The translations under genes were made by a program, and so were the position numbers. A stretch of DNA of 64,000 bases from Cyclobacteriaceae bacterium (GTDB taxonomy: Bacteria > Bacteroidota > Bacteroidia > Cytophagales > Cyclobacteriaceae), in NCBI GenBank assembly GCA_026129485.1, contig JAHCHY010000010.1, forward strand, positions 1-64,000. The letters are read 5' to 3'. Every line of letters begins with the position of its first letter. Within the stretch, counting starts at the first letter, position 1. The notes under the pieces were generated by a model that searched no databases, was not told the origin of the DNA, and saw nothing but the letters and a program-made list of their open reading frames with translations. Shown piece after piece: positions 51,275 to 59,336 of this stretch.

Positions 51275-51295
51275 CAGGTGGCACATACGCACCTG
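51275..51295 (+). terminator. Short stem-loop
   Basis: CAGGTG (51275-51280) and CACCTG (51290-51295) form a 6-bp stem with a 9-nt loop, 23 nt after the small helical gene. There is no U-tract directly after it, so the call is weak. Confidence 0.35.
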
Positions 51296-51359
51296 AAAGA
51301 ATATTCTTCCCTCTAAAAAATTGAGATTAATTTACAGTTAAGAGGATATTCCCAAAGGA

Positions 51360-52391
51360 TCAATTATACTTCACATAATTCTCCCATTTCTCTAATACCT
51401 CAACAAAATCAGCAGGTAAATCCGAATCAAACTGCATAAACCGGTTACTAACCGGGTGCATAAAGCCCAGTGTTTTGGCATGTAGCGCCTGGCGCGGAAT
51501 AATCTTAAAGCAGTTTTCTACAAACTGTTTGTATTTGGAGAATACCGTTCCCTTTACAATTTCACTTCCGCCATACATGGCATCGTTAAACAACGGGTGT
51601 CCCAAATACTTCATGTGTGCGCGTATCTGGTGCGTGCGCCCGGTTTCTAATTTGCACTCGATCAACGAAACGTAACGTAAATCTTTCAGCAGATTGTAAT
51701 GTGTAATGGCATGTCTTCCAAAATCACCCTCCGGAAAAGCAACCGTTACGCGCCTGTCTTTTAAGCTTCGACCCACGTGTACGTTTATGGTGCCTTGTGG
51801 CGGATCGGGGATGCCCCACACAATGGCCTGGTAGGTGCGCTCAATGCTGTGATCGAAAAACTGTTTGGCCAGCGAGCTCATGGCTATTTCAGTCTTGGCA
51901 ATAACTAATAAGCCCGAAGTATCTTTATCAATACGGTGCACCAGTCCGGGCCGGCCTTCGTTACCTTTCATTTCAGGCAGGTTTTGAAAATGAAAAGTGA
52001 GCGCATTCACTAACGTGCCGCTCCAGTTCTGGTAAGCCGGGTGTACCACCATGCCGGCAGCTTTATTTACTACCAGCAAATGCTCGTCTTCAAAAACAAT
52101 ATTGAGCGGAACATTTTCCGGAACAATATCCGTATCGCGCGGAGGCTCGGGTAACGAAACCGTAATCACATCGTGCGGATGGACTTTATAGTTAGGCTTG
52201 ATGGCTTTGTCGTTCACCTTCACAAAGCCATCGCGTATGCCATCCTGTATTTTGGTTCGGGTTGCGTTAGGAAGCCGGTCCATCAGGAACTTGTCAATGC
52301 GAATCAGGCTTTGTTTGGCATCGGCCACAATGCGGTGGTGTTCAAACAAACCATCTTCATCGTCTTCCGGAAAATCTTCTTGCTGCGTCAC
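51360..52391 (-). CDS. rluD: RluA-family 23S rRNA pseudouridine synthase
   Basis: 343 residues. N-terminal S4 RNA-binding domain (about 25-85, 'RIDKFLMDRLPNATRTKIQDGIRDGFVKVN'), then the RluA catalytic domain with 'GLVHRIDKDTSGLLVIAKT' (catalytic Asp), 'YQAIVWGIP' and 'ETGRTHQIRAHMKYLGHPLFNDAMYGG'. The S4 plus RluA order and length fit RluD, which makes pseudouridines in helix 69 of 23S rRNA. The first 20 residues are an acidic extension. Confidence 0.92.
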   Translation of the reverse strand: MTQQEDFPEDDEDGLFEHHRIVADAKQSLIRIDKFLMDRLPNATRTKIQDGIRDGFVKVNDKAIKPNYKVHPHDVITVSLPEPPRDTDIVPENVPLNIVFEDEHLLVVNKAAGMVVHPAYQNWSGTLVNALTFHFQNLPEMKGNEGRPGLVHRIDKDTSGLLVIAKTEIAMSSLAKQFFDHSIERTYQAIVWGIPDPPQGTINVHVGRSLKDRRVTVAFPEGDFGRHAITHYNLLKDLRYVSLIECKLETGRTHQIRAHMKYLGHPLFNDAMYGGSEIVKGTVFSKYKQFVENCFKIIPRQALHAKTLGFMHPVSNRFMQFDSDLPADFVEVLEKWENYVKYN

Positions 52392-52488
52392 GTGTTTAGA
52401 TCAATCAGGCAAAAGTAATTCATTTACTGCTGAATGTAGCGGGGATTGTTGTCCGCATTAATTCGTTACGGGCTATCGGTAAAGTTTA

Positions 52489-52496
52489 TAACTTTG
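52489..52496 (+). promoter_or_regulatory. Bacteroidota -7 element (TAACTTTG)
   Basis: TAACTTTG fits TAnnTTTG and lies 23 nt before the rhodanese ATG. A weak TTCG about 23 nt upstream could serve as the -33 box. Confidence 0.45.
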
Positions 52497-52519
52497 TGCC
52501 CTTAATCAACAGTTAAAGC

Positions 52520-52879
52520 ATGAAACGATTATTGATCTTGTTATTGCTGATTGGGTGTAGCGAGAAAAAACCGGGATCCTTGTTAGCGCCACAGGCATTC
52601 GACATAAAGCTAAAGGCTACCGAAAATGCTATTGTGCTGGATGTGCGTACAGTGGAAGAGGTGAATACCGGAACGTTAGAGAATGCCATTAATATTGTGT
52701 ACGATAAAAATTTTGCAGATAAGCTGGACGCTTTGGAACAAAAGCCTGTTTTTGTTTACTGTGAAGCCGGGGGGCGTAGTGCCAAAGCGGCTCATATCCT
52801 TCGGGAAAAAGGATTTGAAGTTTTTGAATTGGATGGAGGAATCCGTGCATGGAAAGATGCGGGGATGCCTGTCAGGTAA
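52520..52879 (+). CDS. Rhodanese-domain lipoprotein
   Basis: 119 residues: very short signal peptide with lipobox (LLLIGC, Cys13), and a single rhodanese domain with 'IVLDVRTVEEVNTGTLENAINI' and the active-site loop 'VYCEAGGRSAKAA' (Cys81, six-residue loop). It may carry sulfane sulfur in the periplasm. It is followed 11 nt on by another lipoprotein gene. Confidence 0.92.
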   Translation: MKRLLILLLLIGCSEKKPGSLLAPQAFDIKLKATENAIVLDVRTVEEVNTGTLENAINIVYDKNFADKLDALEQKPVFVYCEAGGRSAKAAHILREKGFEVFELDGGIRAWKDAGMPVR

Positions 52880-52890
52880 TTTGTTTTAGC

Positions 52891-53742
52891 ATGAAGAATT
52901 GGTGGATGGCAGGCATGTGCCTGGTGGCATGTTCGGCAGGTCAAATTTCTGATCTTTTTTTGCCCGCACAAGAAAAAGGAATTGTAGATATAAAGCTGGA
53001 AGAAGCTTCGGGGCTGGTGGCCAGCGCTGCACATCCCGGGTACTTCTGGACACATAATGATAGCGGAAATGGAGCAGAATTGTTCCTGATTGACTCCAAA
53101 GCACAAATAGCAGCAACTATGATGTTGGGTAAGGTGCGCAACCGCGATTGGGAAGATATTACACTTGGCCCCGGCCCGGAGCCCGGCAAGACGTATGTTT
53201 ATGTGGGTGATATTGGCGATAACAAAGCCCAGTACCCGTTTAAAATTATCTATCGGCTGGTAGAGCCTGCTGCTATAGAAGACAAACGCATTGACAAGTT
53301 TGACACGTTGTTCATTCAATTGCCCGATGGCCAGCGCGATTCGGAAGCTTTGATGATTGACCCTGTTTCGTCTGATATGTTCATCGTTTCCAAGCGCGAA
53401 GATTCCGTAAGGCTTTACCGGTTTCCCAACACGTGGAAGTCGGGCGATACGCTTACCGCAGAGCTGAAAATCAAATTGCCATACTTTAACACCGTGGCGG
53501 CTGATATTTCGGTTGATGGCAGTGAAGTGTTGCTGAAAAACTACGATCATGTGTATTACTGGAAACGTTCCGGCACCGAGCCGATTCCTGATTTGCTGAA
53601 ACAAGCTCCGCTCGAATTACAATACAAGCCCGAAAAGCAAGGCGAAGCAATTGCGTGGAGCCGCGATGGATCGGGCTACTATACGCTGAGCGAATCCAGC
53701 ACACACGAGCGTGCGCGATTGTTGTTTTATAAACGCAAATAA
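52891..53742 (+). CDS. Lipoprotein with beta-propeller-like fold
   Basis: 283 residues from ATG 52891 (an in-frame start at 52849 lies inside the rhodanese gene). Lipobox 'LVACSAG' (Cys near 11). The sequence 'ASGLVASAAHPGYFWTHNDSGNGAELFLID' and 'DWEDITLGPGPEPGKTYVYVGDIGDN' is a recurrent pattern in predicted propeller proteins of uncertain function. Probably in one operon with the rhodanese lipoprotein. Confidence 0.82.
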   Translation: MKNWWMAGMCLVACSAGQISDLFLPAQEKGIVDIKLEEASGLVASAAHPGYFWTHNDSGNGAELFLIDSKAQIAATMMLGKVRNRDWEDITLGPGPEPGKTYVYVGDIGDNKAQYPFKIIYRLVEPAAIEDKRIDKFDTLFIQLPDGQRDSEALMIDPVSSDMFIVSKREDSVRLYRFPNTWKSGDTLTAELKIKLPYFNTVAADISVDGSEVLLKNYDHVYYWKRSGTEPIPDLLKQAPLELQYKPEKQGEAIAWSRDGSGYYTLSESSTHERARLLFYKRK

Positions 53743-53743
53743 A

Positions 53744-53771
53744 CAGGCGTCTGACGGGGTCTTGATGCCTG
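53744..53771. terminator. Stem-loop with AGGCGTCTGAC arm (second copy)
   Basis: CAGGCGTC at 53744-53751 pairs with GATGCCTG at 53764-53771 (7 of 8 plus G-T). AGGCGTCTGAC at 53745-53755 is identical to 10168-10178. It is between convergent genes and overlaps the end region of neither. Confidence 0.55.
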
Positions 53772-53775
53772 AAGG

Positions 53776-54747
53776 CTATGATTGTCGATTGATTAGCTCC
53801 TGCGTGAATCGAACCAGGTTTTGTTTTTGAGGGGTATCGGGTAAAGCGTCTAATTTTTCAAACCCTTTTGAAAAGTATTCCGCCACTTTCTTTTCGGTAA
53901 GTGCTGCTATCCCCAACTGATCGTAAATAGCTGTTACGGTTTTTACTTTTTTCTGCCTGTTGAATTTTTTGGCATTCAGCCAAAACTCCAGCTCACGCTT
54001 ATTGTTGCCGCGCACTTTTTCTTTGGCTTTGATCAGCAGGTATGTTTTCTTATTAGCAATAATATCGCCACCCACCTGCTTGCCGAATTTTTTCCTGTCA
54101 GCATATACATCCAGCAAATCGTCTTTTAATTGAAAGCCAATGCCAATCAGCGTTCCGAACTCGCGCAAAGCAATGCGTTCTGCTTCCGGGGCTTTGGCGA
54201 GTAGGGCGCCCAGCTCCAGGCTAAAGCCTAACAGCACGGCTGTCTTAAGCCGGATCATTTCAATGTATTGCGCTTCGGTAACTTTGCTTTTGGCTTCAAA
54301 CTCCATGTCCCACTGCTGACCTTCGCACACTTCGGCTGCGCATTTGTTGAATAATGAAAGCGCAACCGGAAGCGTTTCTTTATCCAGGTCAAGAAACATA
54401 TCATATACTTTTACCAGCATCACATCTCCTGAGAGGATAGCGGTATTCACATTCCATTTTTCATGCACGGTGGACTTTCCCCTGCGTAACGGGGCATTGT
54501 CCATAATATCGTCATGCATTAAGGTAAAGTTGTGAAAGGCTTCTACTGCTGCAGCATATTTCAGTATTTTTCCTGCATCATTTTTATAGAGTGAATAAGC
54601 CAAAACCATTAGCAACGGCCGCATTCTCTTTCCACCTAACGACATGATATAGCGGATAGGCTCGTAAAGCGATTTAGGTTGAGAGCCGAATGCCTGCTTT
54701 TTGATTTCAGATTCGATGAGGCGGAGTAATTCCTTAATAGTCAACAT
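53776..54747 (-). CDS. Polyprenyl diphosphate synthase
   Basis: 323 residues. First Asp-rich motif 'LMHDDIMD' (Asp79, Asp80, Asp83) and second 'FQLKDDLLD' near 213 identify a trans-isoprenyl diphosphate synthase. 'GGKRMRPLL' near 38-46 binds isopentenyl diphosphate. Product chain length is set by residues before the first motif, here Phe-Thr-Leu at short-chain positions, but I cannot assign it safely. Roles: quinone tails or farnesyl/geranylgeranyl diphosphate. Confidence 0.93.
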   Translation of the reverse strand: MLTIKELLRLIESEIKKQAFGSQPKSLYEPIRYIMSLGGKRMRPLLMVLAYSLYKNDAGKILKYAAAVEAFHNFTLMHDDIMDNAPLRRGKSTVHEKWNVNTAILSGDVMLVKVYDMFLDLDKETLPVALSLFNKCAAEVCEGQQWDMEFEAKSKVTEAQYIEMIRLKTAVLLGFSLELGALLAKAPEAERIALREFGTLIGIGFQLKDDLLDVYADRKKFGKQVGGDIIANKKTYLLIKAKEKVRGNNKRELEFWLNAKKFNRQKKVKTVTAIYDQLGIAALTEKKVAEYFSKGFEKLDALPDTPQKQNLVRFTQELINRQS

Positions 54748-54787
54748 TAGGATAAGCTGCGTTTAGAAAACAGGAAGTATCGCAAAA

Positions 54788-56965
54788 TTAAAAATCTTCA
54801 TGCTTTGCGTTAACATTTGTTTCAAAACTTAAGTCGATGAGCCTTCGATCGACATCTGTCTTTTTAATACGAACCTGAACCTTATCACCTAACCTGTAAA
54901 TTTTCTTTCTGCGCCTGCCAATCACCCGATAGTTCTTTTCATCAAACTCATAAAAATCATCTTTCATATCGGCCATGCGCACCATGCCTTCGCATTTGGT
55001 TTCCACGATTTCCACAAACACGCCAAAATCAGTAACACCGGAAATAATACCATCATACACCTTGTTCTCGGCCAGGCTCATGAACTCAACCTGCTTGTAT
55101 TTGATGGATGCCCGCTCAGCATCGGCAGCGCGTTTCTCACGCTCTGATGAATGAACACATTTCTCTTCGTATTGTTTTTTGTTAACCGTTTTTCCGCCAT
55201 CGAGGTAATGTTGCAGCAACCGGTGCACCATCATATCCGGATACCTGCGAATGGGTGAAGTAAAGTGCGTATAGTGATCGAACGCCAACCCGAAATGCCC
55301 TTTGGCATCGGTAGTATATTTGGCTTTGGCCATAGCCCGCACGGCAAGCGATTGCAATACATTCTGCTCGGGCTTGCCTTCAATGGTATCCATCAGCTTA
55401 TTAAGCGAGCGGGAAATAGAGCTTGATTCAAGCGATAGCTGATGACCAAACTGTTTGGCAAACCGCGCAAAGTCCTCTACTTTTTCCTGGTCGGGCAAAT
55501 CGTGTGTGCGATATACAAACGTATTTTTCTCTTCGCCTTTTTTCATCTTAAAGACAAACGTAGCCACCGCACGATTAGCCAGCAGCATAAACTCTTCAAT
55601 CAGCTTGTGCGCATCTTTCCGCACTTTGGGCACTACGGCCAATGGCTTTCCTTTTTCGTCCAGCCTGAATTTTACTTCGGTAGTTTCAAAATTTACGGCA
55701 CCCCTTTTAAATCTTTCCTTGCGAAGGATATGATGCAATTGATTCAGTATCTTTAACTCTTCCGCAAACGGGCCTGCCCCGGTTTCAATCACCTCTTGTG
55801 CCTGCTCGTATGTAAACCGATGATTGGAATGAATAATGGTGCGACCAAACCACTCTTTATGAATTTTCCCCTTCGCATCCATTTCAAACACGGCAGCAAA
55901 CGTGAGCTTATCCTCATGCGGACGTAACGAGCAAAGCTGGTTAGACAAGCGTTCCGGCAGCATGGGTACGGTTCTATCCACCAAGTAAACAGAAGTAGCA
56001 CGATCAAACGCATCTTCATCTAATGCAGTACCCGATTGAACATAGTGTGTTACATCGGCAATGTGCACACCAATTTCGTAGTTACCGTTTTCCAGCCTGC
56101 GAAAGGAAATAGCATCGTCAAAATCTTTGGCATCTTCCGGGTCAATGGTGAAGGTTAGTATATCACGAAAGTCCCTTCGTTTTTTTATTTCTTCGGCTGT
56201 AATGCCCTCGCTGATTTTTTCAGACTCGCGCAATACGTTTTCGGGGAAACGAAAAGGCAACTCAAACTCAGCCATGATGGAGTGGATCTCAGCTTCGTTC
56301 TCTCCGGTTTTGCCGAGGATTTCTACTACTTTGGCCTCCGGGCTTTTATCACGATCGGCCCACTTTACTACCTCAAACAAGACTTTATCGTTTACAGTGG
56401 CGCCATTCAGGTTTTCAGGATAGATGAAAAAATCCTGGTAGATTTTTTTGAAATCGGGTACCACAAAACCAAAATTGCGTGATAGCTCGATGCGACCTAC
56501 ATAGCGGGTACGTCCGCGTTTTATTACTGATTTTACCCTGCCCTCAGGATTCTCGCCCGTGCGCTTGCTGGAAATCTCCACTTCCACCGTATCGCTATGC
56601 ATGGCCGTGGCCAGGTCGCTGGAGCGAACATAAATGTCTTTCTTGCCTTCTTCGCCCGTAACCACGTATGCAAACCGGGGGTTTACATGATCTACTATGC
56701 CGGTAACGGTGCGTGCGCTTTTTGCGCTCTTGTAATGGCCATTGCTTAGTTGCTGTACCTTGCCGTCCTCTTCCAGCACATCCAGCAGCTTAAACAAATC
56801 ATCTATCAGTGATTTTTTCTTTAGCCCCAGCTTTTTTACCAACTGTTGTGTGCTATACGCTTTGCCTTCGGCATCTTCCATAAACTGAATAAGGCTTGAA
56901 TACAAACCCCCGCGTTCTTTCTTGTCGCGTTTAGCTCTCTTTTCTTTGAATTTCTTTTTACTCAT
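54788..56965 (-). CDS. rnr: Ribonuclease R
   Basis: 725 residues: N-terminal helical/winged-helix part with basic residues (MSKKKFKEKRAKRDKKERG), two cold-shock domains (about 75-215), the RNB catalytic domain with 'FTIDPEDAKDFDDAIS' (Asp cluster for Mg2+) and 'SNQLCSLRPHEDKLTFA', and a C-terminal S1 domain 'VYDGIISGVTDFGVFVEIVETKCEGMV'. Processive 3'-5' exoribonuclease that degrades structured RNA. A rather independent gene, next to an inverted-repeat-bounded remnant. Confidence 0.96.
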   Translation of the reverse strand: MSKKKFKEKRAKRDKKERGGLYSSLIQFMEDAEGKAYSTQQLVKKLGLKKKSLIDDLFKLLDVLEEDGKVQQLSNGHYKSAKSARTVTGIVDHVNPRFAYVVTGEEGKKDIYVRSSDLATAMHSDTVEVEISSKRTGENPEGRVKSVIKRGRTRYVGRIELSRNFGFVVPDFKKIYQDFFIYPENLNGATVNDKVLFEVVKWADRDKSPEAKVVEILGKTGENEAEIHSIMAEFELPFRFPENVLRESEKISEGITAEEIKKRRDFRDILTFTIDPEDAKDFDDAISFRRLENGNYEIGVHIADVTHYVQSGTALDEDAFDRATSVYLVDRTVPMLPERLSNQLCSLRPHEDKLTFAAVFEMDAKGKIHKEWFGRTIIHSNHRFTYEQAQEVIETGAGPFAEELKILNQLHHILRKERFKRGAVNFETTEVKFRLDEKGKPLAVVPKVRKDAHKLIEEFMLLANRAVATFVFKMKKGEEKNTFVYRTHDLPDQEKVEDFARFAKQFGHQLSLESSSISRSLNKLMDTIEGKPEQNVLQSLAVRAMAKAKYTTDAKGHFGLAFDHYTHFTSPIRRYPDMMVHRLLQHYLDGGKTVNKKQYEEKCVHSSEREKRAADAERASIKYKQVEFMSLAENKVYDGIISGVTDFGVFVEIVETKCEGMVRMADMKDDFYEFDEKNYRVIGRRRKKIYRLGDKVQVRIKKTDVDRRLIDLSFETNVNAKHEDF

Positions 56966-56973
56966 AGTTTTTT

Positions 56974-57003
56974 ACCACGGAGGGCACGGAGAAGTTCACA
57001 GAG
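56974..57003. repeat. Left inverted-repeat end of the GxxExxY remnant
   Basis: ACCACGGAGGGCACGGAG and TTCACAGAG words lie immediately past the remnant's stop. Its first part matches, in inverted orientation, the right-end copy at 57151-57166. Confidence 0.65.
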
Positions 57004-57005
57004 AT

Positions 57006-57170
57006 TTAATACCCGTTCACAACTCGTTTTATTCCGTCTTTTAATTTTAACACATTGAAATTGATTAGTAGTCCAAACCGGTTGTTGGATAGCTTGGGAT
57101 AAGTTAAGACCTGGGCCAGGTGGATGTCTGTTAGCGCATTCCATCTCAGTGTTACCTCTGTGGTTAGACG
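57006..57170 (-). pseudogene. Truncated GxxExxY protein gene
   Basis: Read on the minus strand from about 57140 to the TAA at 57008-57006 this DNA encodes the C-terminal third of a GxxExxY family protein (PD-(D/E)XK-like, DUF family PF13366): 'ALTDIHLAQVLTYPKLSNN' followed by 'RFGLLINFNVLKLKDG'. The family's N-terminal two thirds, with the catalytic residues, is absent; the open frame extends upstream only to a TAA at 57173 and has no ATG. Full-length members have about 125 residues. The piece is flanked by inverted CACAGAG-type repeats. Confidence 0.8.
57151..57166. repeat. Right inverted-repeat end of the GxxExxY remnant
   Basis: GTTACCTCTGTGGTTA; its reverse complement TAACCACAGAGGTAAC matches ACCACGGAGGGCAC at the left end. 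The unit from end to end is about 190 nt. It overlaps the stop codon of the exonuclease gene. Confidence 0.65.
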
Positions 57171-57874
57171 TTAACAATTTGAGAAAGTTCCATAACCTGC
57201 ATCCCCTTCATCCGTAAATACAACTGGGCTACGGCTACCGCATCGCCTATGCAGTAGTCGGCAATTTTTTTTAAGTCGCCCTGCCGGTGGTAAACCTCGC
57301 TTACCATCGAGCCATCCATTACGCCTTTGCTGGTGGGAATATCAAAAATAGCGGCAAGCAGATCGAGTGAGGTATAATGCTTGAAGTCGCCAAACTTCCA
57401 CATTTCCATCGTATCCAGGTGGTTAACTTCCCAGGGTTTTTTACCCGCCAAGTTTAAAACAGAAGGAATGGGTAATCCGTTCACTAACGACCTGCGGCAT
57501 ATATACGGAAAGTCAAACTCCTTTCCGTTATGTGCGCACAGCCTTACGTTTGGTCCCATTTTTTCAAGTGTTTCGCGAAAGCCGGTGAGTACTTTTTTCT
57601 CATCGTGATCGGCAAAGTACCGGGTGCGCAACCCTAACACCCCATTTTGCTCGGTGTATTTGCCAATGGCAATTACTATTATTTTCCCGAACTCGGCATA
57701 GATGCCGGCACGATCATGAAACAGGTCTTCATCGGTTTGGCCCTCCTCGCGCTTAAAGAAGCTGGCCTTGCGTGCCCACTGTGTTTTAAGGCGTTCGTTC
57801 AGGCCGGAGTAATGATCAACAGCCCGAACGGTTTCAATATCGAGAAACAAAACATCTTTCAGGTCAGCATGCAT
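57164..57874 (-). CDS. DEDD 3'-5' exonuclease (PolB exonuclease-like)
   Basis: 236 residues. DEDD motifs: 'VLFLDIETV' (Asp12, Glu14), 'LCAHNGKEFDFPYICRR' (Asp) and 'YCIGDAVAVAQLYLR' (Asp). 'YTSLDLLAAIFDIPTSKG' fits the predicted 3'-5' exonuclease family PF10108, related to the exonuclease domain of PolB. It probably acts on DNA in repair. The stop codon lies in the right inverted repeat of the neighbouring remnant. Confidence 0.9.
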   Translation of the reverse strand: MHADLKDVLFLDIETVRAVDHYSGLNERLKTQWARKASFFKREEGQTDEDLFHDRAGIYAEFGKIIVIAIGKYTEQNGVLGLRTRYFADHDEKKVLTGFRETLEKMGPNVRLCAHNGKEFDFPYICRRSLVNGLPIPSVLNLAGKKPWEVNHLDTMEMWKFGDFKHYTSLDLLAAIFDIPTSKGVMDGSMVSEVYHRQGDLKKIADYCIGDAVAVAQLYLRMKGMQVMELSQIVNV

Positions 57875-57951
57875 GGCTTAGTAAATGATTACATAAAAAT
57901 ACGGATAAACAGGGAATGACAATCATGGTACAATAGTTGCCTTTCTCAGGC

Positions 57952-58254
57952 ATGCGTTTTATCCGGGTATCCCTCTGCTGCTTCAGGCTGATTGCAATTC
58001 CGGCTGTGCTGATAACCATTGCTTGCGCAGCCTTTTTATGGATGTCGGGCTCTGCGTTGTTTTTGGTTTCGCTGTTCTGGACAAAGGTAATTACCAATGT
58101 GCTCCTGGCTGGGTTTGTATATGTTTTTCGCTCATCGCGATTTTGTTTCTTCCACAACCTTGGGTTTTCTCTGAAATACATTCTGCTGTCCATGATACTT
58201 ATGGACTGGTTTGTGGCTTTGATCGTGCTGGGAAGTGTTGCGCTTGTATTATGA
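57952..58254 (+). CDS. Three-helix membrane protein coupled to an ABC ATPase
   Basis: 100 residues from ATG 57952 (a TTG at 57937 is in frame but less likely). Three membrane helices near 12-32, 38-56 and 78-98. No family recognised. Its TGA overlaps the ATG of the ATPase gene (ATGA), a strong sign of joint translation. A 100-residue protein is too short for a normal ABC permease, so it may be a half-permease, an accessory subunit or a membrane tether. Confidence 0.75.
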   Translation: MRFIRVSLCCFRLIAIPAVLITIACAAFLWMSGSALFLVSLFWTKVITNVLLAGFVYVFRSSRFCFFHNLGFSLKYILLSMILMDWFVALIVLGSVALVL

Positions 58255-58904
58255 AGCTGGAGTTCGATAGCATTTCGCTGGAGTTTGGTATGCACCGTGT
58301 GCTGTCTTCTGTTCACATGGTTTGTAATACCGGGGAAATAATTGGTTTGTTAGGGAGAAATGGTTCGGGAAAGTCTTGCCTGATGCGAATCGTGTTTGGA
58401 AGTGTGCCGGCTCAAAGCAAATCGGTAAGGGTAAACGGAGAATACCTTATCGGAAATTACATGAGGCAAAAAATAATCGGATACCTGCCGCAACACGGCT
58501 TGCTTCCGGACTTCGTAACATTTGGAGAAGCACTGAACCTGTTCGGTGTAAAAGCAGACCGGATTGAGTCGGGTTTTCCGGAGCTGACTGAGCTGTTGAA
58601 CCAAAAGCCATTTCAGGTATCGGGCGGGCAGCGCAGACTTTTTGAGGCTTTGCTGATTCTCTTTTCGGATCATCCGTTTTGTTTTTTGGATGAGCCTTTT
58701 TCCGGGTTAATGCCCGCGCATGCCGAGCGGTTGACTGAAATTATCAAGAAGGTAAAACCCCGGAAAGGGATAATAATTTCAGATCATCTTCACAGGCAGG
58801 TCAGGAGTATTGCAGATAAGCTATATGTGCTAGCCAATGGCAAAACATACCCGGTACAATCGGAAGAGCAACTGGTAGAACTTGGGTATCTCACAAATTT
58901 GTAA
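58251..58904 (+). CDS. ABC transporter ATP-binding protein
   Basis: 217 residues from ATG 58251. Walker A 'GRNGSGKS' at 35-42, Q-loop Gln81 in 'GYLPQHGLL', signature 'SGGQRR' at 124-129, Walker B 'FCFLDEPF' at 143-150 and switch His179. The linker 'SGLMPAHAE' replaces the usual D-loop 'SALD'. All catalytic elements are present, so it is an active ATPase. The only partner encoded nearby is the 100-residue membrane protein upstream. Confidence 0.92.
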   Translation: MKLEFDSISLEFGMHRVLSSVHMVCNTGEIIGLLGRNGSGKSCLMRIVFGSVPAQSKSVRVNGEYLIGNYMRQKIIGYLPQHGLLPDFVTFGEALNLFGVKADRIESGFPELTELLNQKPFQVSGGQRRLFEALLILFSDHPFCFLDEPFSGLMPAHAERLTEIIKKVKPRKGIIISDHLHRQVRSIADKLYVLANGKTYPVQSEEQLVELGYLTNL

Positions 58905-58908
58905 GATG

Positions 58909-59313
58909 TCAGGAGTGCAACACGCCTTCTTTGTTCAGCCCTTTTATAAGCGTCAGGTTGGCTTCGCAAATAGAATCAGGTACAAATACAAACCTGCGAT
59001 CGTAAATCTGGTTCCCGATGTAATAGCTCACCCAATATTCATTGTTGAGATGAAAAAGCTTTTCGTCTAAGGGCTCAACCAGCACCGATTCATTGGCAGG
59101 CACTGTTTCCAGGAAATGCCGGAGTGTGGAAGTGCGTTGTGCTTCACCTTCCTTTTCTCCATAACCTTTGCTGGCCACCAATGTATTCTCAATCGGAAAA
59201 GGATTGTTGTTGATCAGGTACACTTTCCACTCGGGCTGGTTCAGGAGGTTCTTTTCGCGAACTACGGCAAGGGTAACATGCTTTACTTCAGGAATCGCGA
59301 TGTCTTTCTTCAT
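58909..59313 (-). CDS. Conserved Bacteroidota protein of unknown function
   Basis: 134 residues, no signal peptide. I recognise the opening 'MKKDIAIPEVKHVTLAVVRE' and the middle 'WKVYLINNNPFPIENTLVASKGYG' as a family widespread in this phylum that is sometimes carelessly named as a phenylalanyl-tRNA synthetase subunit; it has no synthetase motifs. Beta-rich and probably cytoplasmic. Located between an ABC ATPase gene (convergent) and lipB (upstream, 23 nt). Confidence 0.75.
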   Translation of the reverse strand: MKKDIAIPEVKHVTLAVVREKNLLNQPEWKVYLINNNPFPIENTLVASKGYGEKEGEAQRTSTLRHFLETVPANESVLVEPLDEKLFHLNNEYWVSYYIGNQIYDRRFVFVPDSICEANLTLIKGLNKEGVLHS

Positions 59314-59336
59314 GAGGAATTCAGTTCGGCCACAGG

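Noticed and set aside
52792-53604. 270-codon minus-strand frame opposite the propeller lipoprotein
   Set aside because: Overlaps two plus-strand lipoprotein genes with clear signals; no motif of its own.
56962-57177. 71-codon minus-strand frame starting at 57177
   Set aside because: It is an out-of-frame reading of the GxxExxY remnant and repeats; the true homologous frame is the next one.
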